DNA of 64,000 nucleotides from Gamarada debralockiae. Lineage: Eukaryota; Ascomycota; Leotiomycetes; Helotiales; Hyphodiscaceae. Both the position numbers and the translations under genes were made by a program. The notes beneath the pieces were generated by a model. The model saw only the letters and a list, made by a program, of their open reading frames with translations. It had not been told where the DNA came from and ran no database searches. The stretch is from contig NXFV01001148.1 in assembly GCA_002803225.1 (NCBI GenBank), positions 17,626 to 81,625 on the forward strand. Reading direction: 5' to 3'. Every line of letters begins with the position of its first letter. Within the stretch, counting starts at the first letter, position 1. Shown here in pieces: positions 21,695 to 32,912 of the stretch.

Positions 21695-23020
21695 TCAAAC
21701 GGCCGGCAATTCTTGGCCCTTTATCTTTTCCAAGAAATTCCAAACATCCTTACAGCAAGTATCCAACGATCTCTCCGTCTTCCAATTCAATTCAGTCTCC
21801 GCTCTCTTTGGCATTGCGACACAAATGCCGACATCGCCTTCTCGGCGCTCAACTTCTCGAATCGGAATACTCGACGAAGAGACCGACTCGACAGCGCTAA
21901 CAACGTCCATTACAGAGTGCCCTTGACCGCTGCCCAGGTTGTATGTCCTGAAACCGTTCGGAACTCGACCATCGGACGCTGAGGCTAAAGCGGCTATATG
22001 ACCTTTGGCTAAGTCTGTCACGTGAATGAAATCGCGGACAGCTGTGCCATCTGGCGTGGGATAATCGGTCCCAAAGACATCGAGGACAGGAGACAACCCT
22101 GTGAGTACTCTCAACACAACTGGCATCAAGTTTGTTGGTACACCGCGAGGATCCTCGCCCAAGAGTCCGGACTCGTCGCAGCCGACTGGGTTGAAGTATC
22201 GCAAAGCGATAATTGTCCACTCAGGATCAGCAAGCGCGAGATCCGACAAGATTGCTTCGCACATCCACTTGGTTCTTCCGTATGGATTAGTCAATCCAGT
22301 ACAGCCACCATCGACGGTTTTGATGTGGCCGTCATGATCAGTGAACGATTCCATTTGATGGGTGCAGTACTCTTCCAACAGAGGCTGCCCAGAATTAGCG
22401 AGCGATCCGTACACTGTCGCCGAAGACGAAAAGATGAAAGTCTTGATGTTGAAGCTCGTGAGTATTGAGCAAAACTCAATCAAGCCAGCGACGTTGTTGG
22501 CGTAGTATTTCAGTGGTTCCTGAATACTCTCCGAGACAGATTTGTACGCCCCGAAATGTATGACGCCGCGTATCTTCGAAGCGATGCCAGCGTCTTCGCC
22601 GCTGAAGCGAGAGGGTACGGGCGGGCAAACATACTCCTCCAAGATCTTTGTGATGGCCGTTTTGTCGCGATAGTCGGCCTCGTACAGCTGCATTTCAGGC
22701 ATTGGTTCGCATCGCGTCTCGTAGTGACTCTTGGCGAGTGTGCCCAGACGATCATATACGCTTCGATATGAGTTGCTGAGGTTGTCGATGATTATGATGT
22801 TATATCCTGCCTTCAACAGTTCTAGGCAGGTGTGACTTCCGATGTATCCAAGCCCGCCTACGATGGCAATGTAGTGACCTTTCGAAGGTTGAAGATCCTC
22901 GACGGAGGGACTGAACAGAGTGGACCTCTCCGTCGAAGGAATGCTGAACTCTGACTCTGAGATGGAGCTTGAGTGAGAGTGTCTAGGGCTAGATGCCCCA
23001 GAATCCGAATGACCGTCCAT
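21695..23020 (-). CDS. uge3: Uge3: UDP-glucose/UDP-GlcNAc 4-epimerase of the GAG cluster
   Basis: Single-exon gene, 441 aa. It interconverts UDP-Glc/UDP-Gal and, in the GAG-type enzyme, UDP-GlcNAc/UDP-GalNAc in the cytosol, supplying both sugars of galactosaminogalactan. The extended-SDR Rossmann motif GGLGYIGS is at 55-62, FSSSATVYG at about 197-205, and the catalytic pair Y247-x3-K251 in NPYGRTKW. The C-terminal substrate part includes ALRYFNPVGCDESG and VRDFIHVTDLAKGH. A Ser-rich N-terminal extension of about 48 residues precedes the fold. The start is the ATG at 23020; upstream in-frame sequence begins only with TTG. It is head-to-head with sph3 across 384 bp, suggesting shared control. 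Dual substrate use is inferred from cluster membership. Confidence 0.95.
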   Translation of the reverse strand: MDGHSDSGASSPRHSHSSSISESEFSIPSTERSTLFSPSVEDLQPSKGHYIAIVGGLGYIGSHTCLELLKAGYNIIIIDNLSNSYRSVYDRLGTLAKSHYETRCEPMPEMQLYEADYRDKTAITKILEEYVCPPVPSRFSGEDAGIASKIRGVIHFGAYKSVSESIQEPLKYYANNVAGLIEFCSILTSFNIKTFIFSSSATVYGSLANSGQPLLEEYCTHQMESFTDHDGHIKTVDGGCTGLTNPYGRTKWMCEAILSDLALADPEWTIIALRYFNPVGCDESGLLGEDPRGVPTNLMPVVLRVLTGLSPVLDVFGTDYPTPDGTAVRDFIHVTDLAKGHIAALASASDGRVPNGFRTYNLGSGQGHSVMDVVSAVESVSSSSIPIREVERREGDVGICVAMPKRAETELNWKTERSLDTCCKDVWNFLEKIKGQELPAV

Positions 23021-23404
23021 AGGGATCGAAAGCAAGTGCTGGTCGTATACGATATTCAACGAATGTGAAGCTCCAAGGCAATGAAGTACATCTTTTTTTT
23101 CTCCTACTTTAACTATTCAAAGAGTAAGTCTAGGTACCTGACAAGAATAAGTGGCTTACTGTTGATTGGGTATCGGTCCAGAGGAGAGCTAATATCTGGC
23201 TACCTGCAAGGCACGGAGCTGAGACTCGCCGTATTCTTCTCTGGGGTTCTCAGTGAAAAGCAGACTCCGCCCTACCACATAAACGCACATATGTGCCACC
23301 TTGCAAGTCTAGATTACTTCTCCTTCTGCTTTCGTACACAAATCTTCTTTGCCTAATATCTGCAAGTCCATCAACATAAAGTTCAGCCGTCTCGACCAGC
23401 AGCA
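23021..23404. promoter_or_regulatory. Divergent promoter of uge3 and sph3
   Basis: The 384 bp between the two start codons must hold both promoters. It includes a T-rich tract (about 23092-23100). No specific factor site could be assigned by eye. Confidence 0.55.
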
Positions 23405-24528
23405 ATGAGAGTTTGGAGCATGCCATCAACATACCATCACATGGGAGAAAGAAATAGTACCAAGGCTGACCGGAACTCCAAGCGACACTGCACTCGGAGA
23501 TACCTACTTTGGGTTCTGCTCGCCATAGTGGTACTCGTCATTGTCATACCAGTTGCCGTCATGTTCGGGAAGAAAAAGAAAGCGGCTCCGCCAAAGTCAA
23601 CCATCCTTGTCCCCCTCTATGTTTATCCAGCACCAGGAGCTTGGGATCCAGTTCTTACTGCGTACGCCACCAATATTCTCCTCTTCTTGTGTTACTCTCA
23701 GCTGACAATGGGTAGTGTTGAAAGCCATCCAGACCTGAATTTCACCATCGTGGTAAATCCCGCCAGCGGGCCAGGATCCGGCTCAGGACCCGATGCCAAC
23801 TATACAAGGGAGATACCACGTCTCAATGCATACGCTAATGTACGCACTGTTGGATATGTCTCTACAGACTACGCAAAGAGAGACATAGGAGCAATATTGA
23901 ACGACATTACTGTGTACTCGGGGTGGTCTGAGAACGCCACGATGGATGGGCTGGGTATGCGGGGCATATTCTTGGACGAGACGCCTTCTCAATACGATGA
24001 TGCCAGCGCAGAGTTTTTCGAGACTATTGCTGCAAGTATTGAGTCAGCACCTGGGCTTGGGGAGGACCCTTTGGTAAGTTTATTATTTTTAATTTATTTT
24101 AATGGAATAAATTGGGAGGATAAAGCGGCACTCACACTTAAACCCGGGGAAGCTCCTTTAAAGCAGCACTGCCCCACCTCCTCACTAACCTAAAGTAGAT
24201 TATCCACAATCCCGGAACCATACCCGACGCGCGATATCTCTCGTCTTGCAACCTTACAGTCGTATTCGAAGGCACTTACTCAACGTACCAGATTTACGGC
24301 TTCAGCAAAACGATCTCCTCGTTCCAGTCTTCGGCCAAATGCGAGCGTGAAGCCTTAGCATGCATTATTCATGCTTTGCCTTCCACACTTTCAAGCAACG
24401 ATATGAATAGTTTGGTCAAGGATGTCAGGTCTTTGGCAGGCAGCGCTTTCATGACGGGCCTGTCGGTCGATTACTACGCAAGCTTTTGGCAGGGCTGGTC
24501 AGATTTCGTGAACGAGATGGATAACTGA
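23405..24528 (+). CDS. sph3: Sph3: GH135 (Spherulin-4) glycoside hydrolase, membrane-anchored
   Basis: Three exons (23405-23661, 23716-24073, 24199-24528) encode 314 aa. The first intron is 54 bp and stays in frame, so it is easily missed; its removal restores LTAVESHPDLNFTIVVNPASG. A basic N-terminus and one hydrophobic segment (33-54) form a signal anchor, leaving the GH135 barrel outside. Motifs: VPLYVYPAPGAWDP (69-82), IFLDETPSQYD with D173, IIHNPGT with N209, VVFEG with E229. The 36- and 20-residue spacings equal those of the three active-site residues described for Sph3. The enzyme cleaves within GalNAc-rich parts of GAG and is needed for its production in Aspergillus fumigatus. Confidence 0.95.
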
Positions 24529-26588
24529 AAGCCGTTCACAAATCATCCACCCAGCAATTAGCAAGGATAAACCGGGTTTGAAAGTTCGCGAAGTTGCAAG
24601 ACAGAGGCTCAGGCAGGGATATGCGGCCACACACTCTCTCTATTTTTAATCTATAATGCAAATTCGCCATTCTCACATACTATCCCCCTGGTTCAATCTA
24701 ATGATCAAGGGTGTGGTCTCAGATCAAAATACCGAGATCGGGTGATATTCAGGACAGGTTATTGGTCAGATTACCTCAAATACGACCATAATCCCTTGAT
24801 ATTCCACAATTACAAGGTCATAGACCAATATGCGGCTGCAATTTATTGATTCAAGACCAAATCCTCCATTGGATTGAACCGTGGGAGGGATAGCAAATGG
24901 TAGTCTCTGACCAGAACCAATGCAAAGCTCTAAGAGCAGAAGTCGACTTGTACATTTCCGCTGCAGGGAGTCAAGAAAACTAAGCATTGCCACCAATACC
25001 CTTGTGCGGATCCGGGCTGAGCCAGGATTCCCCAGATCCAGTCCGCGGCCCATGTCACAGCTTCCTCGATTGGTACTCGTAGGGACTGGCATGAGGCTAT
25101 AGATATATTAAATGAGCAATCAGGGCTCGAGTGGTCTGAGATCGCGATGCGGACCTCGTATTCGGCGTCACGCTATAATATCCATCGCGGGGTCACGTTT
25201 CTTCTTCTGTGGCTGATTCGTATGCTCGCTTGGGTTGTAATAAAGAGGGGCAAGCGAGGTACATTCAAGCCTGGTACATTCTGGACAGGGACGAGGGGTA
25301 AATGTGACGAGGTGGTGGGGTGAGACCAGGGTGAAACCTATGTCGTGGACTCTCGGACTGCAAGCAGTAAAACCCTGAGGCTTACTCGTGATCAAAGAAA
25401 TCGAATGATTGGCTCGACAGATGCTAGCAAACATGCCATGATCTGGCATTTGGAATATTACTAAATGCCAAGCATGGAAGCATATATGTTTCAACGGTGT
25501 TACACTATTTGCGGGAGCGAATCAATAAAGCACTGCCTTCTGCAGCGTGATTGGCGGCGCCAAGAATAGCAGTGCCAATCGCGCGATCTGCAAAATGCCT
25601 TAGATCTGAGAAGTGAGGGGAAGAGGAGTGTACACGAAGAGGTGCATGCACGAAATGCCATGTGGCTAGTGGGAAATCAGACGGATCTGATAAATCGCCA
25701 TGGGCTGGTGGCGAAGTCTCAATATTTCTTCATCGGGATGTTCGGTAAAGAGGGGCTGGATGGCACTTGCCGAACACTTTGCAGCTCCTTAGTACACTCT
25801 GGATGAAGAGGGAGGTTGGGGTGACGGATTTCAGGGACAGGGACCAGGAACCAAAATTTTTTATTTTTTGACCAGTCCAATTATCGTCAAGACGTTGGTT
25901 CAGCTACGAGGAGAGACTGATTGAAAGGATGCTACTATCTCCGAACTAGGCTTCGGATTTCCTATTCCAGACTTGATGGTGTAGTCGACATGAATATGTT
26001 TGGATGTCGCAATTGTTGTTAAGCAAGATGGCCGTTTGATTGGATTCGCGGGAGGGATGATTGACAGGGTCAACTCAGCTGGGCAAAACTTTCCCTTTGC
26101 GGAAGTGCATGACCGAGGGTGGCGGCCCCGCCCGGCTGTTACGGTGTTAGTGGCTTGCGGGGTGCGGGGCAAAATAGAACGCAGCCTTGTGGACCCGGCT
26201 GTTTTCCCGGCAAAATGTGGGGTTAGCATGAGTAGCGCTTCTTGATTTGCCGGGTCCGTCGAAACGTAAAAGCGAGATGTCAGATGGGCCGACGAAAGTG
26301 TCTTGGAGAAAAGTGTTGCGTAAGCAAGCTCGATCTTCTTACAGCTTCTCGTCAGCCTGTAGTTCCGATTCGGAATCTTCGGGGCGTGTGACGTAGTGGC
26401 AATGCATGCCTTCGTCTAACCCTGGCCACGCAAAAAGAGAAGAAAGTCTGAAAGTCTCTTTACGAGGCTGTAGAAGTGAGCGGTCAAGCCTTATGGCTTC
26501 CTCAGAGCGGTCAATAATGAGACAATCGGATTGCTCGGAGATACGTCAGAGCCAAAGGGATAAATTGCTAGGCAAGGCTACCCACTTC
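24529..26588. other. 2-kb convergent intergenic region
   Basis: Lies between the 3' ends of sph3 and ega3. No gene or relic is supported. A short A/T tract (aaaattttttattttttga) is at about 25854-25872. Short open frames show no recognisable motif. Confidence 0.5.
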
Positions 26589-27578
26589 TCAGCACGCATC
26601 TAGCCAATCATCAAGATCCATGTCCTTCAAAACCGTCGAAAACCCTTGAGCAGAACTATCATCACAAATACTGGTCTTCGTTGCCGTGTTGACATCTGGT
26701 GCTGAGCTCGGATACTCAATGTGGAAGACCGGCTTGCCAGCTGCAATGAATGGCTGGAAGACGTCGCATTCATCGTACCGTACGCACTGTTCGTTAACTT
26801 CCCACTGCATCATATCAATAGTCTGATTCACAATCTCGCCCGCGTTCTTGAGCCCCAGTGACATGTTGAGACTGTGAGCTCCAGTCGCCAAGAAGGTCAA
26901 GTAATCCACAGCATCGGAAGTAGTGAGATCGAGGCCAGTGTCATTGTCGTATCCATCCACGTTGTCGGGATCAACGCCATCGCAGCCTTTGCTGGCAGCG
27001 AGAGCCAGCCGTGCGCTCATGATATTGCGGACATTGGTCGAGTTCGTGTTGAGCCAATATTCGCCTGGCCAGCCATCAAGCTCTTTTGCGTAGTCACTGG
27101 GCTTGAACTGGCTTGAATCCGGTCGAAAGTTCTCATAGCTGCCAGCGGAGAAGTAACATATGACATTGCGGTTTTGGGCGTGAAGAGCTGAGATGGTGGA
27201 AGCAGGATTGTCGAATAGATCGATGTCGTATACGGCAACATCGGGAGCGGTGTCATTGAGCGCATATTCTAGGACGATTTGCCAAGACGCCCCCGCAGAA
27301 GGTTTCCAGAAGGAGCCTGAGGTGGCATTGGTGTTGTTGGTGGGCGGCGATGGTGCTGGCGTGCTTGAGGCTGAACCGGAGTTGGACCCCCCTGAAAGAC
27401 CGACGCCAAGGCCGACACCAAGAGCAATGGCAATGGCGAGAAGAGCTCCGCAGAGAATGAACCAAAATCGCTTTCTCCGGCGAGAGAAGCAACTCCTTGG
27501 TTCGGCTTTGGACATGTCGACTGCGGGGTATTGCTTCCCAGGATAATCTGAAGGTTGAGAGATCCACGATGGCGACAT
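26589..27578 (-). CDS. ega3: Ega3: GH114 endo-alpha-1,4-galactosaminidase, membrane-anchored
   Basis: Intronless, 329 aa, with the ATG chosen at MSPSWISQPSDYPG. A basic stop-transfer region (CFSRRRKRF) and one TM helix (38-62) put the catalytic domain outside, after a Ser/Pro/Asn linker with NxT/NxS glycosylation sites. The GH114 barrel runs from SWQIVLEYALN (98) to the end, with VAVYDIDLFDN, VICYFSAGSYENFRPD, GWPGEYWLNTNS, GCDGVDPDNVDGYDND and FHIEYPSSAPD carrying the conserved Asp/Glu residues. Characterised Ega3 hydrolyses alpha-1,4 galactosamine linkages in deacetylated GAG. It sits between sph3 and agd3 as in the Aspergillus cluster. Confidence 0.93.
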   Translation of the reverse strand: MSPSWISQPSDYPGKQYPAVDMSKAEPRSCFSRRRKRFWFILCGALLAIAIALGVGLGVGLSGGSNSGSASSTPAPSPPTNNTNATSGSFWKPSAGASWQIVLEYALNDTAPDVAVYDIDLFDNPASTISALHAQNRNVICYFSAGSYENFRPDSSQFKPSDYAKELDGWPGEYWLNTNSTNVRNIMSARLALAASKGCDGVDPDNVDGYDNDTGLDLTTSDAVDYLTFLATGAHSLNMSLGLKNAGEIVNQTIDMMQWEVNEQCVRYDECDVFQPFIAAGKPVFHIEYPSSAPDVNTATKTSICDDSSAQGFSTVLKDMDLDDWLDAC

Positions 27579-28690
27579 GTTGAATGTGTGTTGAGGAACT
27601 GCCGGAAGTTGTGGGCTTCGTGGAAGTTGCAGTGTGTTGACCGTAAAGTACTCGGATGAGTGAGTGTGGGCGCTGATGGACGCGCCAGCAACTGAATACG
27701 ACAAGGCGCAGTGTGGATCTCGTATGATGATGCAATATCTTAGATCATATAGCAAGATGAGGTTGGTAGAAGTTCGACTTTATCGACTCGCAGAGAGTGA
27801 ACTTCGTGAAGCCACTTAGCAGGAACAGAAACCAATGTTTTACGTAAACGAGCTGAGAGCTTCACAAGCTGTTGCGACTTGTGTAAGGCTGGAAGGGACG
27901 GCTAGAAGCCCGCCGACGACTACCTTTGGGCCAGGTACAGGTACGGATGCCTTCGCCCTTGGAAGGTTGAAGAGCTGGCTAGTGCCGTAATCGCCTAAAA
28001 TAGCTAATCAGGCCACACGGTTGAAACATAGCCTAATACATTTGCAGGATTCAACGGTTTGCCAGTTCAGCCTGCCTAGGGTGGCACAGTTCAGTAATTG
28101 TCACCTTGCAGATCAGGTGTTGAGTTGCGGGGTATTGTCGTATGGATTTAGACACAGGTCTGGCACACAGCCTGCCAGCAAAACGTGATTGCGCCCAAGG
28201 GCTTTTTCGATAGTGCGAAATGAATGACGTGCAGAATAGCCTGCGAATCGCGAATCGCAATCCACCAACTCCCCAGGCACGGGTTGATCGTCTTGTTTGC
28301 GGTGTGTTGTTGTCTCGCTTGATGTCGTGCCTTTTCTGCGGGACCGAGTTTGCGGAGATGCGGAGGGATTTGTCCCTCGGTTAGACCAAAGTGCCTGGGG
28401 CTGACAATCACATGTCGGTTTCAAAAAAAAAAAAATTATATTTTTTTTTTCCGACTGTATGCATCATGGAAGGGCAGGGGAATTTCTGAGTTATTGCAGT
28501 AAAGAAAATTTGATTTTGCGGTCTTTCAACTCTCATTATCCATTAAGTACGAACTTGTTCAATTTCCATCACATGACACCGTAACGCAGTTCCATCCCGT
28601 GAAACTCCTCCATACCTTATTTTCAACTTATAACGGCACTGGAGTTGATGACTCCGCTCCTCCACACTGCCTTGATGCTCCATATTCAGA
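27579..28690. other. Intergenic ega3 upstream region with an A13/T10 hairpin
   Basis: Contains the ega3 promoter and the agd3 3' region. A13 (28423-28435), five bases and T10 (28441-28450) can fold back on themselves and may mark the polyadenylation region of agd3. No gene seen. Confidence 0.5.
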
Positions 28691-31310
28691 CTAAAATGCT
28701 ACTGGAGTTGACAAAGTGAAAGTGACAGGTGATCCGGTCATTGAAACCCAGATCGTGAGCGGGTCACTGCCAATCTGCTCCGTAGTGAAGCCTTGGGTGC
28801 TGGTGACTTGGCCTGGAACGGTCACTGGGATGGTCGTTGCGCAGATATTTCCATTGGTGGTCAGAGTGACACCAGTAATGGTTTGTGCTGTCGGATTCGT
28901 GATCAAGGTAAGCTTTGGTGCGCAGCCATCTCTGACCATGCGGTTTGCAAAGGCGGTCGAGAAGTCATCGTGCTTCATGGAGATAATTGGCCAGTTGACC
29001 AAGCGGATCATCTCTTGGATGACAATTTCGACCCAAACCTGGAACATGGATAGCTTCTGAGTAACACCATTTATGGTTGTCGTTCCCGCGGTCACGTAGT
29101 TGAGATTTGCCTGATGGAACATGAATGGATCATGATGAAGTCCAAGAAGATGGCGTGTGTTTGTGGCTTTCTCAATAGCCAACAAATCATACCAATTACC
29201 AGATGGTTGAGGTGTGTTGGTGTTGATCCATTCAAGGACGGTGCAAGCTGGGAGTGGGCACTGGGATGGTCAGTCATGCGCAGAAAGGTTCTTAGGGAAG
29301 ATATTTCATACATTGTAGTAGATATTTGTGGCCCAACGAGGGTTAATCTGGACGCCGGCGTAGCCATTTGAAGCAACGGTACTCATTAGCGGCCACATCT
29401 CATTCGCTGAGTTCATGAGCACGGGCCTGTGAATATTGATTAGCGCTGCAAATCAGACAGCTGTTTGAGACTTCACTACCTGGTGTTGTCTCCGACAACA
29501 TTTACAATTCCAGCCGTGACCCAAGCCCGAATTGCATCTCCGTTGTGAAGACCAGTAATCGCAGGAGGAACAAGTCCTTTAGGACTGAATTTTGTCGCAG
29601 CCGCAATGCCAACTTGAGTAAGCCAAGCTTGGTTCCAAGTGATCTCATTGTATACATCAAAATATGTTGCGTTATCTTGATCTTCGTGGGTGAAAGTGTG
29701 CGAGATGTGTGCGAAGGCGTTCAGGTTTGCGGGCGTGGCCCACCATACCTTTAGCTGGTCAAGGTTGGTACATTTCGTGGTGTAGGGATATTTAGTTGGA
29801 GTGGATGGCCAGAGATTGACACCTGAGCCGAGTGGCTTCTGGAACTCAAGCGGGGTATCGATCTGATCGGGATATTCGATGGCGCCGATTCCGCAAGCGG
29901 TTCCTGTTTGATCGACGTTCTCTGCATCCTACATCTTGTTAGCGCCAACAGAATATATATTAGCCAGGATGGAAGTACCTCGATATTTCCATTTCCATTG
30001 TGGCAGATTTCCATGAAGTAGTTGCTCCCTGCAGGTAAACGGGAATTGACGGATGCCATCCATGTGATATGCTGTGCGAGATCTGCGGTTGTCACTTGGT
30101 AAGTTGTGTTCGCCGGGCTGTAGACGTCCGATTCGAGGAACATATCATCAACTAAGGTTAGAGGTTGTCAGACTCAGTAGCTCTTACGTGAAGGGGAACT
30201 CCCTACCTTGGGTGTTTAGGTTAACACGGCGGTAACCTGTATAGAGACCTCTGGTGATCCAATGAATCCATGCATGTTGCAAGTAGTTTGAAGTTGGACT
30301 CCAATCTGTTGCAAAGCCGACGAAGAATACCATCTATAAAACCATTAGATACAAGAACCGATGACGTGTATGCACACCGACCTGTTGCCTGCCTGATATA
30401 TTGTTGATGACACCAGCTGTAGATGTTGTGGGAAATCCTGCAGTAGGACCGAATTGTGCAAATTCGGTGGCGATAGTAGTGTTCGTGATTGTCGCGGGGT
30501 AATGCCATAAGCCGAGAGTGCTCACAGGAGCCCCGCTTTTGGACAAGGTTAGCTACAACAATTGCTCAGTGGGGATGAATGGCTCACGTTTTCAGACCAG
30601 CAGTTGGAAATTGAGCGGAGTTGGAGATGGTCATGTTTTGCTCCTGTCCTGTAGCGCAACATCCACCTATGGCCACGGTGCCAGAGTCTGCAGATGGGAA
30701 GACATCAAGTCTCACCATCCGTACGCCGAAGCTGACTTGATACTGGTAGAGAGCCGCCAACTGTGTGGCATTGAGAGCACTCTGGAACCCCTGCGTACCT
30801 CCGTAGTTATAGCTGACTTCGGACAGGATGACGATACCTCCATAGTTGCCTACAGTGGCGGAACTATTCAACACAGGGAGTGTGATACCAGTCTGAGGGA
30901 CGATCACGAGCTGGTATGGGATGGCATAGCCATTGCTGGAAAAGGATAAGTGGAGAGTCAGAGAGCGCAATTGGGAAAACTTACAGGCCGGAGAAGGCAG
31001 AGTATCCAGAAGCAGCATCTCTGGCAAAGACCAATATCGTTGCTCCAACTGAGACTGATGCTGAGACAACCGCTGCAGCCTTTGGAGCCGCAACGCTTTG
31101 GATAGTTGATGTGTTCGAGGCGACGACGAGGCCATTGATGTTGGCACTGACAGTTGCAGCCACTGGTGCAGCAACACGAACGGCCGTCTGAGCATTGGTT
31201 CCAACAGACTCAGAAGCTATAGGTTGTGGCTTCTTGATGGTAGCTCCATCGATGGAGGAGGTGCAGCATGCTGCCAAGAGAGCGGCCTTGAAGATGAGGT
31301 TCGACAACAT
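28691..31310 (-). CDS. agd3: Agd3: secreted galactosaminogalactan deacetylase
   Basis: Eight exons join in frame: 31310-30985, 30935-30588, 30535-30382, 30333-30207, 30151-29979, 29928-29480, 29426-29312, 29260-28691, giving 753 aa. A signal peptide (about 1-22) is followed by an Ala/Val/Ser-rich stretch, a beta-rich region corresponding to the carbohydrate-binding part (IPYQLVIVPQTGITLP, GGIVILSEVSYNYGG), then the CE18 deacetylase barrel. Metal/catalytic motifs are VDDMF (about 319-323) and the H-x3-H metal site at 453-457 (SHTFTHEDQD). Later conserved blocks are DNTRPVLMNSANEMWPLM and TRHLLGLHHDPFMFHQ. The enzyme removes acetyl groups from part of the GalNAc residues, making the polymer cationic and adhesive. 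Several introns are 48-51 bp; the exon 8 acceptor at 29261 is the only one that keeps frame. Confidence 0.95.
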
Positions 31311-32912
31311 CGAAACGGATTATGCTGAAATAATCTTCCAAACGAGTGAATAATTTATTCTAGAGAATGGAGAGGAGAGCAGAGTTCAAATGCATCTGTA
31401 TATACGGGATAGGGAACTGAAAAGTTGTCGGGCCGGAAGCAAAGATCCCACTTGGGTGAAGAAACCCTTCTCGGCCAGGGCTGAGGCAACCAATGCCACA
31501 AATCTTAGCTAAAGATATCCTAAAGAAGACGAGAGAGAGAAATCACGAGAGAGATGTGAGCTGGAAGGGCTGGATAAGACTGAAGCCTTCACACTATTGA
31601 AACTTTGCAGAGGGGCTGATGGTACGATGTTTGAGAGCCCATAAAAGTTTCAGTTATGGAATTGTTCGCTAGCAGAGTGTCAGATGCGAAGCTTGAAGCA
31701 AAAATAAACGATCGTGGTTGAGTTTAGCCAAAAGGGGAATTGTTACACAACATGTTCTAAGAGGCGATGAGGCGAAGAAGTTGGCAGTTGAAAGCAGCGA
31801 GGTTTTTGGCCAAGGGTTATTTTGGCGCTAAATTGGGTTACTTACCGTAAGGGCTCTAGCGTGTTGCTCTTTATTTTGGCGGGGGTTCTCGGTTATTGGT
31901 AGCCATCGTGCGAAGGCCAAAATGCAACTTCAACCTCATGGCTAGCTATCGAGACATTGTCAACCTTGTACAACCCACAATGATCTCCAAAATCAGAAGT
32001 CTAAGACCCTTGGACGTGGGGCAAGCCAACTCCCACCAACATACGATCCTCGTAACTACCCAATCAACTCCGCCTTCCCCCACAAAGAGACGCAACCTTG
32101 CAACCATTCGGCAACGTGCCATCGACCATGGAGAGTTTGATAGAGTCTCAACCTTACAACATCTATACCCACTGTGATATGCACTCAATAGTTTGGAGAC
32201 TCTGCATATGCAGTAAGAATAAATATAGACACCATGAGGAAGAGGCCATCCCTCTACCCTGTCCCTGCATCAGCTCTCAGATCGGCTCTAGAAAACTTCT
32301 GATCTCCATAGATAGACCAGAGATGTTTGCACGTTCCCAAGATATGGATTGCTCAATACGAGATCTTTGTTCCTTTTCTCCGCAAAGGTTGTCCTTGGCA
32401 GCATCTGCTTGCTGCCCATGAGGCGATCTTGCATGCAGGGTAGCCCGACCTCAAGGTTGAACCCTGTATTGGGACAAGTTGATCATCAGCTTTTCACGGC
32501 AGACGTGAATCAGAATTGAAGCTGAAAATTTCCTCTGGATACAGTTTGTCCACGTCAATTCTGCTTGATTTGTTCCCGTCCCAGCCAGAACACCTGACCC
32601 AGAGTCAATAGTGTCGGAGCTCCATATCGGGTCGTGTAGCTTTGTAGTTATCTGGTGGGGGCTTAGAAATATCATTGCAAAACATTTCTCCACCTCGGCC
32701 TGTTGTTCCGGTGCCTTTGTCGCTCGTTCCCAGAAATCTGGATACCTAACCCCTCCTCACCGGGGTCGAGCCCCAGCTCTTTCATCATCGAACTTTAGGC
32801 AGTTCCCGCGCATTAATTTTCCTCCCAGTCCCAATTTGCCCATTCTCTGTCTATCTTTTATGTCGCCAAGAGATTGGAAGTAGACAATTTCGACGTCGTT
32901 CGTTAAGTCAAA
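31311..32912. promoter_or_regulatory. 1.6-kb divergent promoter of agd3 and gt4c
   Basis: The start codons of agd3 and gt4c face away from each other across 1602 bp without a gene. A TATA-like gtatata lies at 31397-31403, about 90 bp upstream of agd3. In Aspergillus the cluster responds to MedA, StuA and SomA; sites for these could not be assigned by eye. Confidence 0.55.

Noticed and set aside
23021..23059. Longer uge3 N-terminus
   Set aside because: The extension would start with TTG; the first in-frame ATG is at 23020.
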